64,000 nucleotides of DNA from Verrucomicrobiota bacterium (GTDB lineage Bacteria; Verrucomicrobiota; Verrucomicrobiia; Limisphaerales; J093), in NCBI GenBank assembly GCA_022710935.1, contig JAKLFY010000003.1, positions 62,001-126,000 of the forward strand, in the 5' to 3' direction. Numbering within the stretch: position 1 is the first letter of the stretch; every line of letters starts with the position of its first letter. The position numbers and the translations under genes are program-made. The notes below the pieces were generated by a model, which saw nothing but the letters and a program-made list of their open reading frames with translations, was not told the DNA's origin and searched no databases. Of the stretch, positions 48,585 to 56,001 are shown in pieces.

Positions 48585-48700
48585 TGGCAAAACCGCGCCC
48601 AGCAAGGGATCCAGGAGCATCCTGCCGGTCCTCAAGGCGTTTTGCCATGGGAACAGTGCGTTGCAGTTCTCCGTCTCTCTAACCTGGCGCGGTTTTGCCA
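48585..48700. repeat. 116-bp palindromic element, copy 2
   Basis: Perfect 15-bp terminal inverted repeats TGGCAAAACCGCGCC (48585-48599) and GGCGCGGTTTTGCCA (48686-48700). The interior matches copies near 33.1 and 36.8 kb. On the minus strand it encodes [20 protein letters not shown], in frame with the start of the broken prepilin gene. Confidence 0.88.
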
Positions 48701-48730
48701 CAGCCCCGATTTCCGCTACACCTTTCCATT

Positions 48731-48815
48731 GGTGAGAAATCCGGGCATAGACCCGGAAATCTCACCCGCGGACCGTCAGGAAGGCCGCGACCGCCCCACC
48801 GGTGAGATTTCCGGG
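48731..48815. repeat. Three-armed palindrome at the edge of an LRR remnant
   Basis: GGTGAGAAATCCGGG (48731-48745), CCCGGAAATCTCACC (48752-48766) and GGTGAGATTTCCGGG (48801-48815). The middle arm can pair with the left arm (one mismatch region, 6-nt loop) or perfectly with the right arm (34-nt loop). Coding sequence of the LRR remnant resumes right after the right arm. Confidence 0.8.
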
Positions 48816-49237
48816 TTAGCAGCATTGGGATGGGCGCATTCTCGTTCTGCATCAAGCTGACAGACCTGTGTTGTGAAGGTGATGCCCCTGCTGTAGGCCT
48901 CAACCCGTTCCGCCCCTCCTGCCCAGCGACGGTCTATTACCTCCCGGGGACTGCAGGCTGGGGACCGACCTTTGGTTGTCGGCCGACAGCGCACTGGATG
49001 CAGCCGCAGCCGACGATCTTAGCCTTTGGCGAGCGCTTTGGAGTGCGGGCCAACCAGTTCGGGTTCACCATCTCCTGGGCGACGAACGCCACCGTCCTCG
49101 TCGAGGCCTGCACGGACCTTACGAAGCCGACCTGGTCGGCGGTGGGAACGAACACCCTTAGCGACGGCTTTGCCTGCTTCAGCGACGCTGACTGGGCGAA
49201 CCACTCGGCTCGGTTCTACCGCGTGCGGTCAGAGTGA
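48816..49237 (+). pseudogene. C-terminal fragment of a BspA-type leucine-rich-repeat surface protein
   Basis: The frame opens right after a palindrome with SSIGMGAFSFCIKLTDLCCE, the end of a BspA LRR unit, then the family's closing block CPATVYYLPGTAGWGPTFG. The tail SFGVRANQFGFTISWATN-like segment ending SARFYRVRSE is typical of exported proteins of this phylum. The whole N-terminal part (signal peptide and most repeats) is missing. The first ATG is at 48830, but this is unlikely to be a real start. Confidence 0.7.
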
Positions 49238-49538
49238 CGCCCCCCACGCCTCCAGCACCTCCCACACACCTCCGCCGGCGTAGCGCTTGATGTGGCCGGG
49301 GGGCACGTTCCAACTCGCGGAACACGGCTGCTTTGCTGACGTCGTTCAATCGGCTGGGGGCGATGGTGCTCATGTCTTCCGGAGGTCGATCTCGCTGGAC
49401 CGGAGTTGCCCTTCACGTCAGCTCCCGTGCCGAACGTCATAGCAGCGGAATCCGATCCCGCCCAACCCCCCGCCCGGTTACCGCCCTCTGTTAGTTTACG
49501 CCTTTACTTCCCAGTGCCGCAGGGCTGGAATCCGGCTC
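49238..49538. other. Intergenic region with a degenerate minus-strand gene end
   Basis: On the minus strand, about 49245-49315 reads WNVPPGHIKRYAGGGVWEVL, and a similar end (LNVTTSHTKRHAGAYVWKIP) is found at 51964-52050. Frames around it are broken. The remainder up to ATG 49539 contains no gene and should carry the promoter of the FucI-like gene; I see no clear boxes. Confidence 0.45.
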
Positions 49539-51038
49539 ATGAACACTGATCCTGATTCATCGCTCGGGATTTCTACCTCATTCTGCGCCTCCCCGCCCCA
49601 GAATATTAGCTTGAACCGCCGGGCGTTTCTGCTCCGTTCGGCGACCGCGTTGGGCGGCTGCGCCTATTGCCTTGGCTGTTCCCCCGTGTGGGCGGCCCGC
49701 GCCGAGCCCAAAGGTTCCCCGTTGCTCAGCCCTGGTTGCCGGCGTTCAAGAGTGAAGGTCGCCCGCGTTTACCTGGGCAAACCGGACGCGCATTGGCCGA
49801 CGCCCAAGCTCGATCTCAACGCCGAGCGTCGAAGCTACGAGGCCGACTTCGCAAAGATGCACGACGCCTTCGCCGATATCGGGTTTACGGTCGACGAGTT
49901 GGTCACCGACAAGAAGCAGGTCGAAGGGTTAGCGGAACGGCTGAAATCGGCGGATGGCATCCTGCTGATCCATCTTTCGATGGGAATGCAGGAAACCATC
50001 GAAGCGATCCTGGCCTGCGGACGGCCCACCGCCTTGTTCGCGGCGCCGTATTCGGGCCATGAGTGGTCGCAGCTCGGTGCGATTCGACAGAAGCCTGTCG
50101 GCAAGCGCCTCGAGTGCTTTCTCACGAGTGACCGATCACAACTCGCGGCGGCGGTCCGGCCTTTCCGGGCGATCCACCACCCTCGCGAGGCGAAGATTCT
50201 GAATGTGACTGAACGGGCGCGAGATGAGGCGAAGACGCAGGCCTGGCAGGCTAAGTACGGGACGGAATTCAAGACCCTGGACCGACAACGGATGCTGGCG
50301 GCCTATGAAGCGGTGAGCTGGGAGGACGCTGCGACCGAAGCGCGCCGCTGGGTTCACCAAGCCGCGAAGGTCGTTGAACCGTCGCGTGAAGAGATCATTC
50401 GTTCGTGCCGACTGGCGCTCGCGTTCGAGAACTTGTTAGCCGAGGAGAACGCGACGGTCATCACGGTGGATTGCTACGGCACCATGTACCGAAAGCTCCC
50501 GGCGTTTCCGTGCGTGGGGTTTGTTCGGTTGAACGACCTGGGCTTGGGCGGCATCTGCGAATCGGATCTCACCAGCGCAATGACCTACATCATTCTGCAA
50601 GGGCTCAGCGGACGGCCGGGGTTTATCAGCGACCCGACTGTGGACGAAGCCACCAACAGCTTGATTCTGGCGCATTGCCTCGGCACGCGTAGGATGGACG
50701 GACCCAGAGGCAAGGCGGCGCCCTATCGGCTGCGCACCATCATGGAGCGTCAGGAAGGCTGCGTGCCGCAGGTCTTCATGCGGCGCGGGCAACGGGTGAC
50801 CCAGGCCTGGTTGGCCACGGCCGAGACACTGTCGTATTTTACCGGCGAGATTATTGCCGTCCCGGACTCGGACCGGGGCTGTCGCACCCAGATCAAGGTG
50901 CGGGTGGATGGCAACGTCACAAAGGTCTGGCAGAATTGGGCGCACGGGCTGCATCGGTTGACCTGTTACGGCGATCTCACTGGAGATCTTGAGCGGTTCT
51001 GTCGGTACACGGATCTCGCGTTCGTGAATGAGGCGTAA
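49539..51038 (+). CDS. Tat-exported FucI-like sugar isomerase family protein
   Basis: 499 residues. A twin-arginine signal (NRRAFLLRSATALGGCAYCL) is followed by a fold resembling L-fucose/L-arabinose isomerases: N-terminal region with ADGILLIHLSMGMQETIEAI, and a C-terminal part with TVDCYGTMYRKLPAFPCVGF, GGICESDLTSAMTYI and the DPTVDEATNSLILAHC block. These enzymes need Mn2+ to convert aldoses to ketoses, but an exported version is atypical, so a different sugar-related activity is possible. Flanked by decayed genes; itself intact. Confidence 0.7.
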   Translation: MNTDPDSSLGISTSFCASPPQNISLNRRAFLLRSATALGGCAYCLGCSPVWAARAEPKGSPLLSPGCRRSRVKVARVYLGKPDAHWPTPKLDLNAERRSYEADFAKMHDAFADIGFTVDELVTDKKQVEGLAERLKSADGILLIHLSMGMQETIEAILACGRPTALFAAPYSGHEWSQLGAIRQKPVGKRLECFLTSDRSQLAAAVRPFRAIHHPREAKILNVTERARDEAKTQAWQAKYGTEFKTLDRQRMLAAYEAVSWEDAATEARRWVHQAAKVVEPSREEIIRSCRLALAFENLLAEENATVITVDCYGTMYRKLPAFPCVGFVRLNDLGLGGICESDLTSAMTYIILQGLSGRPGFISDPTVDEATNSLILAHCLGTRRMDGPRGKAAPYRLRTIMERQEGCVPQVFMRRGQRVTQAWLATAETLSYFTGEIIAVPDSDRGCRTQIKVRVDGNVTKVWQNWAHGLHRLTCYGDLTGDLERFCRYTDLAFVNEA

Positions 51039-51157
51039 ACCACCGATTGACGCAGGCCAAAGCGGCGCCGATCCGCTTCATGCAGGAGTCGGTTCCTGAC
51101 TCTGAGACCGTCGGCTGCCAGCGCGGGCACAGGGGTGCCGCCATACCCTCCGCTTGA

Positions 51158-51410
51158 TCATGCCCAACTCGAACGGCGCGCTCGATCTCCTCGGAGCGGC
51201 GTCATCGCCGCGACCAGGATGACGACCAAGCCTGCATACACCCAGCGTCCCAGAAAGCGCACCGAAGGCGGGGTGTTTCGTCGCCGGCAGCCTTCCTTGC
51301 CGCAACACAAACTGAAACGCACCTGCCACCGGGGGCCACCGGCCACCCCGGGGCTTGCGTTCATAATCGCTCCGGTAGAGCTTGCCCTCACAATGGCGGC
51401 AGTCTTACTG
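51158..51410 (-). pseudogene. Remnant of an insertion-sequence-associated ORF
   Basis: The minus strand begins CRHCEGKLYRSDYERKPRGG, then shifts frame to RWQVRFSLCCGKEGCRRRNT, PPSVRFLGRWVYAGLVVILV, and ends at RRSSWA. I recognise this zinc-finger-like pattern from transposase-associated ORFs of planctomycetes and verrucomicrobia. At least one frameshift and both ends are lost. It marks an old insertion in this decaying region. Confidence 0.55.
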
Positions 51411-51538
51411 ACGCGCCTCCTCGACTAGATCGCCATCGTGGCGGGGGCATCAGTGAACCGTGAAGTTCACATCATCCCCGTTGAACAGCCCAGCACTTGA
51501 AGTGTCAAACCTGCCAACTGTGCAACGGCTGAACTCTG

Positions 51539-51862
51539 ATGAAGACAACCAAGGTTATTGTCCCCTGGCGCGAGGGACTGCATGCGAGGCCGGCGGCAGG
51601 ACTGGTGCGTCGGATTCAGAACCTGCGGTCGCGAATTCTGCTTCGCGTCGGTCAGCGCGTCGCGGATGGCAGGAGCATCCTCGCGGTGTTGACGCTTTGT
51701 GCGGTGTGCAACACAGCGATTGAAATCCAGGCTTCGGGCGAAGACGAAGACCTCGCCATCAAGGTCGTAGAGAGCATGTTCGTAGACGTGGCATGTGATG
51801 ATCAGCAGGCCGCTGAAGGAGAGGGACCGGCTGAGACAGGGGCCTTGCCTGAATCCAATTGA
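51539..51862 (+). CDS. ptsH: HPr-like phosphocarrier protein
   Basis: 107 residues, an HPr fold plus a ~20-residue acidic tail. The active-site block EGLHARPAAGLVRRIQ places the phospho-acceptor His at residue 15 and the supporting Arg at 17, exactly as in HPr. The regulatory site GRSILAVLTL puts Ser at position 46, the residue phosphorylated by HPr kinase. It carries phosphate in the PTS or works as a regulator. No other PTS gene is in the window and neighbours are gene remnants, so it stands alone. The tail is atypical. Confidence 0.82.
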   Translation: MKTTKVIVPWREGLHARPAAGLVRRIQNLRSRILLRVGQRVADGRSILAVLTLCAVCNTAIEIQASGEDEDLAIKVVESMFVDVACDDQQAAEGEGPAETGALPESN

Positions 51863-51963
51863 GTCGAGCCTTTGGCAGGGCAGAACCTTCATGGGGGCGT
51901 CTGGCACCCTCCTGCAAGCCGTTCGTGACGTCGCAGGCCGACGCGCCAGTCTGAGTGGCGTGC

Positions 51964-52095
51964 CTACACCTCCGGAATTTTCCACACGTACGCGCCGGCG
52001 TGGCGCTTGGTGTGGCTGGTGGTGACGTTCAGGATGAAGTAGCCGGTCGGGATCGTGCCTGATGACGTGTCCGCGGTGACCGCCGCGGGCCTGAT
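51964..52095 (-). pseudogene. C-terminal remnant of an unidentified exported protein
   Basis: The frame ends SSGTIPTGYFILNVTTSHTK then RHAGAYVWKIPEV before the stop at 51964. It is similar to the broken end near 49.25-49.31 kb, so two decayed members of one family are present. Upstream in frame the sequence becomes Arg/Pro-rich and meaningless. Confidence 0.4.
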
Positions 52096-52182
52096 CTGCA
52101 TCCACGTCGCTGGCGGCCTTGTTCCCGCCCTCCAGCAAGATGAAAAGGGAGCAATGGGGTCGCATCTAAATAGACACCGGCT

Positions 52183-52479
52183 CTGAGCAGCGGGCGCGTC
52201 GCCGGCCTGCATGCGGACCGCGCGGGCTCGCTCTGCGTGGTCACCGAAGGCGGCGGCGTGGCTCGATACCAGCAGGGCGTCTTCCGGAAGCTGCTGCCTG
52301 AAACCACTCCCGCCAGGACTGAAGAAGTCCGCCCGGCCTTCTACGAGTCTCGTTGCGGTCAGCTTTGGATCTCGCTGAAGTACGGCTGCGTCCACCGCTG
52401 GGATGGCCACACCCTGGACGCCCTCGAGGCGCCCCCGGAATGCGCGGAGTCTGTCCTCGTCCCGGTCGGCCTTTCCTGA
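52183..52479 (+). pseudogene. Fragment of a two-component regulator propeller protein
   Basis: The frame LSSGRVAGLHADRAGSLCVV, TEGGGVARYQQGVFRKL, GQLWISLKYGCVHRWDG matches the repeating GLxxDRxGxLWVxTxGGGVxRY units of the sensor propellers found in hybrid kinases. Only two blades remain, with no start, membrane segment or kinase. It is preceded by a short repeat (GCAATGGGGTCGCAT, 52151-52165) shared with 58069-58083. Confidence 0.55.
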
Positions 52480-52502
52480 GCATTTCGCCAGGGCAAGGGC
52501 AA

Positions 52503-52889
52503 TCAGCTTCCCGGTGTGCGAGTCCGCACATCGCGCGATTTGCTCCGGGGGCCCTCAGGCACGATCCGGCCTCCGTCCTCAATGACGGACAGGACGGGAT
52601 AAGCAGCGTTGTAATGCTTGTGCAGGAAGAGCGGGTTGTGCTCGCGGTAGAGTCGCCGGCCAACTCGGTCGGCGATCGGCAACAGCATCTGCTCGTATCG
52701 ACAGAGGACGGCGGGAACCTCGTTGAGATTGATCCCGAGGAACAGGCCAACAGCGCTACCCAGGGCGGGAATCCTGGTCCAATTGGACGGGATGTGGTTC
52801 AGCAAGAGCGAGGGATCAGAGAGGACCTGAAGCCGCGTGGGATACCCCGGGCGACGGCCCTGTCGAACCGGTTCGGGTTTCACGCCCAA
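52503..52889 (-). pseudogene. Hypothetical fragment
   Basis: An open frame of ~128 codons with plausible protein-like composition (PSNWTRIPALGSAVGLFLGI, CRYEQMLLPIADRVGRRLYR, AYPVLSVIEDGG) that also continues upstream without a start (DENIETFYALGVKPEP). It looks like a piece of a longer exported protein with a hydrophobic segment. I cannot name the family. The opposite-strand frame over the same span is Arg/Gly/Pro-rich and is probably a shadow. Confidence 0.35.
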
Positions 52890-53068
52890 AGCGTAAAACG
52901 TCTCGATGTTCTCGTCAAGGTGAGGGAGGAACGGTGTCGAGACTCACGCACGGCTCCGGCTGCCAGATCATCGATTTCGACGCTTCATGAAGCCGGGCGA
53001 TTCCCTCGTCTCGGGCATCGGGCAAATGAAGATAGTCTCGAGACGGCCCGGATGGTAGTCTTCACGGC

Positions 53069-54103
53069 ATGAAACACTTCTCCTCGTTCAGCCGGCGCCA
53101 GTTCCTGGGAATCACCGCCGCCGCAGCCGGCGCGGCACCGTTCCTGACCCGGGCCGCGGAATCCTCTCGAGGCCAGCCGGGCACGATCCAGCTCAGCAGC
53201 GTAAGCTGGAACTTCCATGGCCTGGGCCCGGGCGCCGACCCTGAAGCGGCCATCGACACCATCGGCGGACTGGGCTTCGACGGGATCGAACTGATCGCCA
53301 ACTCGGGCGGCGACTTCAAGACCTTCTGGACGGACGACCGGGTGGACCGGCTCAGGCGGAAACTGGAGCAGAACAAGCTGCGGGTGCCCCAGTTCGCCAT
53401 GTTCCAACCGGTCGTCGAGAACCTTTCGAGTTCACGGCGCGATGAGCGCGAGCAGGCGCTGGACCATTTCGAGTCCGGCTGTCGCCTCGCCTCCAGGTTC
53501 AACGCGCCGATCGTGAACATCGTCGCGCCCTGGGCTCGGGAACTCGAAGGGCCAACATCCTACCTGCCGCGGTACTACGAAGTCGCCAGCGGCGCCCCGC
53601 AAACCAAGTTCCACATCGACATCGCCGATGGATTCGATTGGGACCTGGTCTGGAACGGCTTCGTGGAGACGGTCAAGGCGTGCGTGGCCCGGGCCAAGGC
53701 CCACGGCTTGAAGTTCACGATCGAAAACCACACCCACACCCTCCTGCCCGACACCGGCTCGATGTTGCGTCTCTGGGACGCGATTCGCGATCCCGCGCTC
53801 GGCTTCAACCTCGATGCGGGCTGGATTCAGTTGAACCGCGAGTACGCGCCTCTGGCGATCCACAAACTCAAGGGCCATCTCCTGCATCTGCATCTGCGTG
53901 ACATCGACGGCCTGATGCGCAGTTTCTCGCCCATCGGCCTGGGTGTCATGGATTTCCCGGCGATCGCTCAGGCCCTTCGGCAGACGGGTTACCAAGGCTT
54001 TGCCTCCCTCGAGCAGGATGGGCACCCCGGCGACCCCGACATGAGGGACACCTGCCGCAGGTACCTCGAGACGCTGAGGGCGTGCCTCGAAGCCGCAGGT
54101 TAG
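53069..54103 (+). CDS. Sugar phosphate isomerase/epimerase-like TIM-barrel protein (Tat-exported)
   Basis: 344 residues with a Tat signal (SRRQFLGITAAAAGAAPFL) and a xylose-isomerase-like TIM barrel: GLGFDGIELIANSGG, FTIENHTHTLLPDTG with Glu/His ligands, LGFNLDAGWIQLNREY, LLHLHLRDIDG and the final FASLEQDGHPGD. Second exported member in the window (the other is near 14 kb). Periplasmic sugar epimerase or isomerase activity is likely; substrate unknown. Its TAG stop is contributed by a partial MITE that begins at the last codon. Confidence 0.8.
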   Translation: MKHFSSFSRRQFLGITAAAAGAAPFLTRAAESSRGQPGTIQLSSVSWNFHGLGPGADPEAAIDTIGGLGFDGIELIANSGGDFKTFWTDDRVDRLRRKLEQNKLRVPQFAMFQPVVENLSSSRRDEREQALDHFESGCRLASRFNAPIVNIVAPWARELEGPTSYLPRYYEVASGAPQTKFHIDIADGFDWDLVWNGFVETVKACVARAKAHGLKFTIENHTHTLLPDTGSMLRLWDAIRDPALGFNLDAGWIQLNREYAPLAIHKLKGHLLHLHLRDIDGLMRSFSPIGLGVMDFPAIAQALRQTGYQGFASLEQDGHPGDPDMRDTCRRYLETLRACLEAAG

Positions 54104-54202
54104 GTTCTGTGCAAGAATGAACTCCGTTTTTGCTGGAGGGGATTTGGCTCGCTGGCGAGGACTTCGGCGAGCTCAGCCGAGCCGCGCGACGAGAGAGCAT
54201 AC
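54100..54202. mobile_element. Partial copy of the 316-bp MITE
   Basis: TTAGGTTCTGTGCAAGAATG and the next ~85 bp match the reverse complement of the right end of the element at 41148-41463, including GGATTTGGCTCGCTGGCGAG and CTCAGCCGAGCCGCGCGACG. Similarity ends at about 54202; the other terminal repeat is absent. The TAG at 54101-54103 is the stop of the upstream TIM-barrel gene. Confidence 0.8.
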
Positions 54203-54256
54203 CCGAAGCGGTCTCTGGCCGAGGAACAAGGATGCCAGACAGCTCTGCCCCTCAGC

Positions 54257-54383
54257 CTAGAGCGTATCGAAGGCGAAGGAGGATTCTCCTGAACCGCTCA
54301 CGCCAGTGAAGACGACGAGGCGGTTCTTGGGGAACGAGAGGTCGTCGACCTTCAGGTTGTGCTGCCGCGCCCCGACGGGTTCT
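54257..54383 (-). pseudogene. uvrA: Fragment of the UvrA N-terminus
   Basis: 42 minus-strand codons: [41 protein letters not shown], then TAG. This is the first Walker A region of the excision-nuclease ATPase UvrA (normally GLSGSGKSS). The invariant Lys is Glu here, and stop codons lie on both sides. It is a dead piece of a duplicated or captured uvrA gene, directly next to a partial MITE. Confidence 0.8.
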
Positions 54384-54474
54384 TATCTCCGAAACCTCGC
54401 GCATGTCTCACCAGCAAGAATGTGCATTGTCGACGTGGCCCGAGTGAGAAGTCCGCGGCGAGTCCAGGCGGAGT

Positions 54475-55869
54475 TCATGGCTTGGCCAATTCGTTAAGAA
54501 TGTCCACGGCTTCGTCCACCAGACGTTCGCCCGTGCCGGGCTCGGCGTAACTGTGATAACCGGTCCAAACCTGATAGCCGCCCAGCTTGTGCGCCGTTTG
54601 GTCGGGCAGATAACCGATCCAGTCGTTGGCCAACTCGGCGACAATCGTGTGGCGAAACGGCGAGCGGTTCTTGATGTCCAGGCCCAATTGCGTGAAGCAT
54701 TCCGCCGGCACGCCCACCAGGGCCACATCCCCAATGCGCATCCCTTGCAGCCACGTTTCCCGTTCCTGGCCGCGTTGCGGCGCCAGCTTCGCGCGCATGT
54801 CGCGGAAGACGTCGATGACCGACTGCCCGTACGCGCCCACATAGCGCTGGCAATACTGCGTCACCGCGGCGTGTTCTTGCGCTTCGTCGAACTGACGCAC
54901 GCGATAGCGGAAGGGGCGCTTCACCGCGCCCAGACGATCCACGGACCGCGGTTTGGCCTGTTGCAGCGCGTCGCGCACCGCCTGGGAGATTCGTCGGGCG
55001 CATTCGGCGCCGGACAACGTCAAGTTATGCGTCGAACCGGAGGCGCCTTCCAGAAAGCACACCGGACCGTCGAGTTCGGCTTCCAGATCCTGGGCGGCCA
55101 ATCCATAGAATCCCGGCGAGCGTTGGCCCGGCGCGCGGCTGCCGATGGTGTGTGTCGAGTGATTGAAGATCAGGGCCCGCAGCCTGGCGGACGTGTCGCG
55201 GAATGCCAGCACCGGCAGCTCGGGATCGAACGGGCCAGTGGGCCGCACGAACTGGTCGTGGGGTCCCACCCAGTAAATCGAGCCATCGGCAAGTCGAATC
55301 CGGCTGTTCTGCCCCACGGTCTTCTCTTCGCCCAGATGGAACAGCAACTGGCAGTCTTCCGCGGAGAGATTGGCATGGGCGGCCTGCACGGCCTGCACGA
55401 GGCCGCGCTGCACGCGTCGGGTGAAGACTTCGTCCGCGCCATACCCGTGCACCCTCATGGTGCTGGGGGCATGATGGGTGTGCGTGCAATTGATCAGGAT
55501 GTTCGCCGCGGGAAGGCCCGTGCTCTGCTCGATCTCCCGCACCACGGGATCGAGGTGCTCACGGGTGATCATGAGAATGTCGCAGGCGGCAATGGCCAGC
55601 TTGCCGAACGGTTTCTGCTCCAGCACCACCGCGACCGCGCGCAGTTTCCCTTCTTGCCCGCTGGCAGTCCCAGCCGTGATTCCACCGGCGATGACCATCG
55701 AGTCGTCCGCAGCCAACTCGATCGCCGCCGCGCCGACCCGCAGGCCGGCGGTCTCGGATTGGGCGGCCTTCGCCGTGGCCAACGGACTCGAGAGGCACCC
55801 GCCGCAGAGAACCCCATACACGCTCGTCCAAAACCATCGATTCCGTAGCGTCTTCATACTTCGGCGCAT
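54475..55869 (-). CDS. Neutral ceramidase-like exported hydrolase
   Basis: About 464 residues. The N-terminal signal (WFWTSVYGVLCGGCLSS) may be a lipoprotein-type signal. The body resembles neutral/alkaline ceramidase-like proteins: VGAAAIELAADDSMVIAGGI, LINCTHTHHAPSTM with metal His residues, IFNHSTHTIGS, CFLEGASGSTHN and VGVPAECFTQLGLDIK. Members of this group in the phylum are usually annotated by similarity only; the substrate may be a lipid amide or something else. ATG 55869 or 55857 are possible starts; the frame to 55962 is Arg-rich and unlikely. Confidence 0.75.
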   Translation of the reverse strand: MRRSMKTLRNRWFWTSVYGVLCGGCLSSPLATAKAAQSETAGLRVGAAAIELAADDSMVIAGGITAGTASGQEGKLRAVAVVLEQKPFGKLAIAACDILMITREHLDPVVREIEQSTGLPAANILINCTHTHHAPSTMRVHGYGADEVFTRRVQRGLVQAVQAAHANLSAEDCQLLFHLGEEKTVGQNSRIRLADGSIYWVGPHDQFVRPTGPFDPELPVLAFRDTSARLRALIFNHSTHTIGSRAPGQRSPGFYGLAAQDLEAELDGPVCFLEGASGSTHNLTLSGAECARRISQAVRDALQQAKPRSVDRLGAVKRPFRYRVRQFDEAQEHAAVTQYCQRYVGAYGQSVIDVFRDMRAKLAPQRGQERETWLQGMRIGDVALVGVPAECFTQLGLDIKNRSPFRHTIVAELANDWIGYLPDQTAHKLGGYQVWTGYHSYAEPGTGERLVDEAVDILNELAKP

Positions 55870-56001
55870 GGTAGGCGCAGGCCACAGCCAAGAAAAGAAC
55901 AGAGGCGGACGTCTTTGGACGCGGAGCAACGCCCGTGAACTGGGGTCTTGCCGCTGTGTCAACCCGGTATTACCTCTTCCTCAACCGCAACGACCGGTGG
56001 C

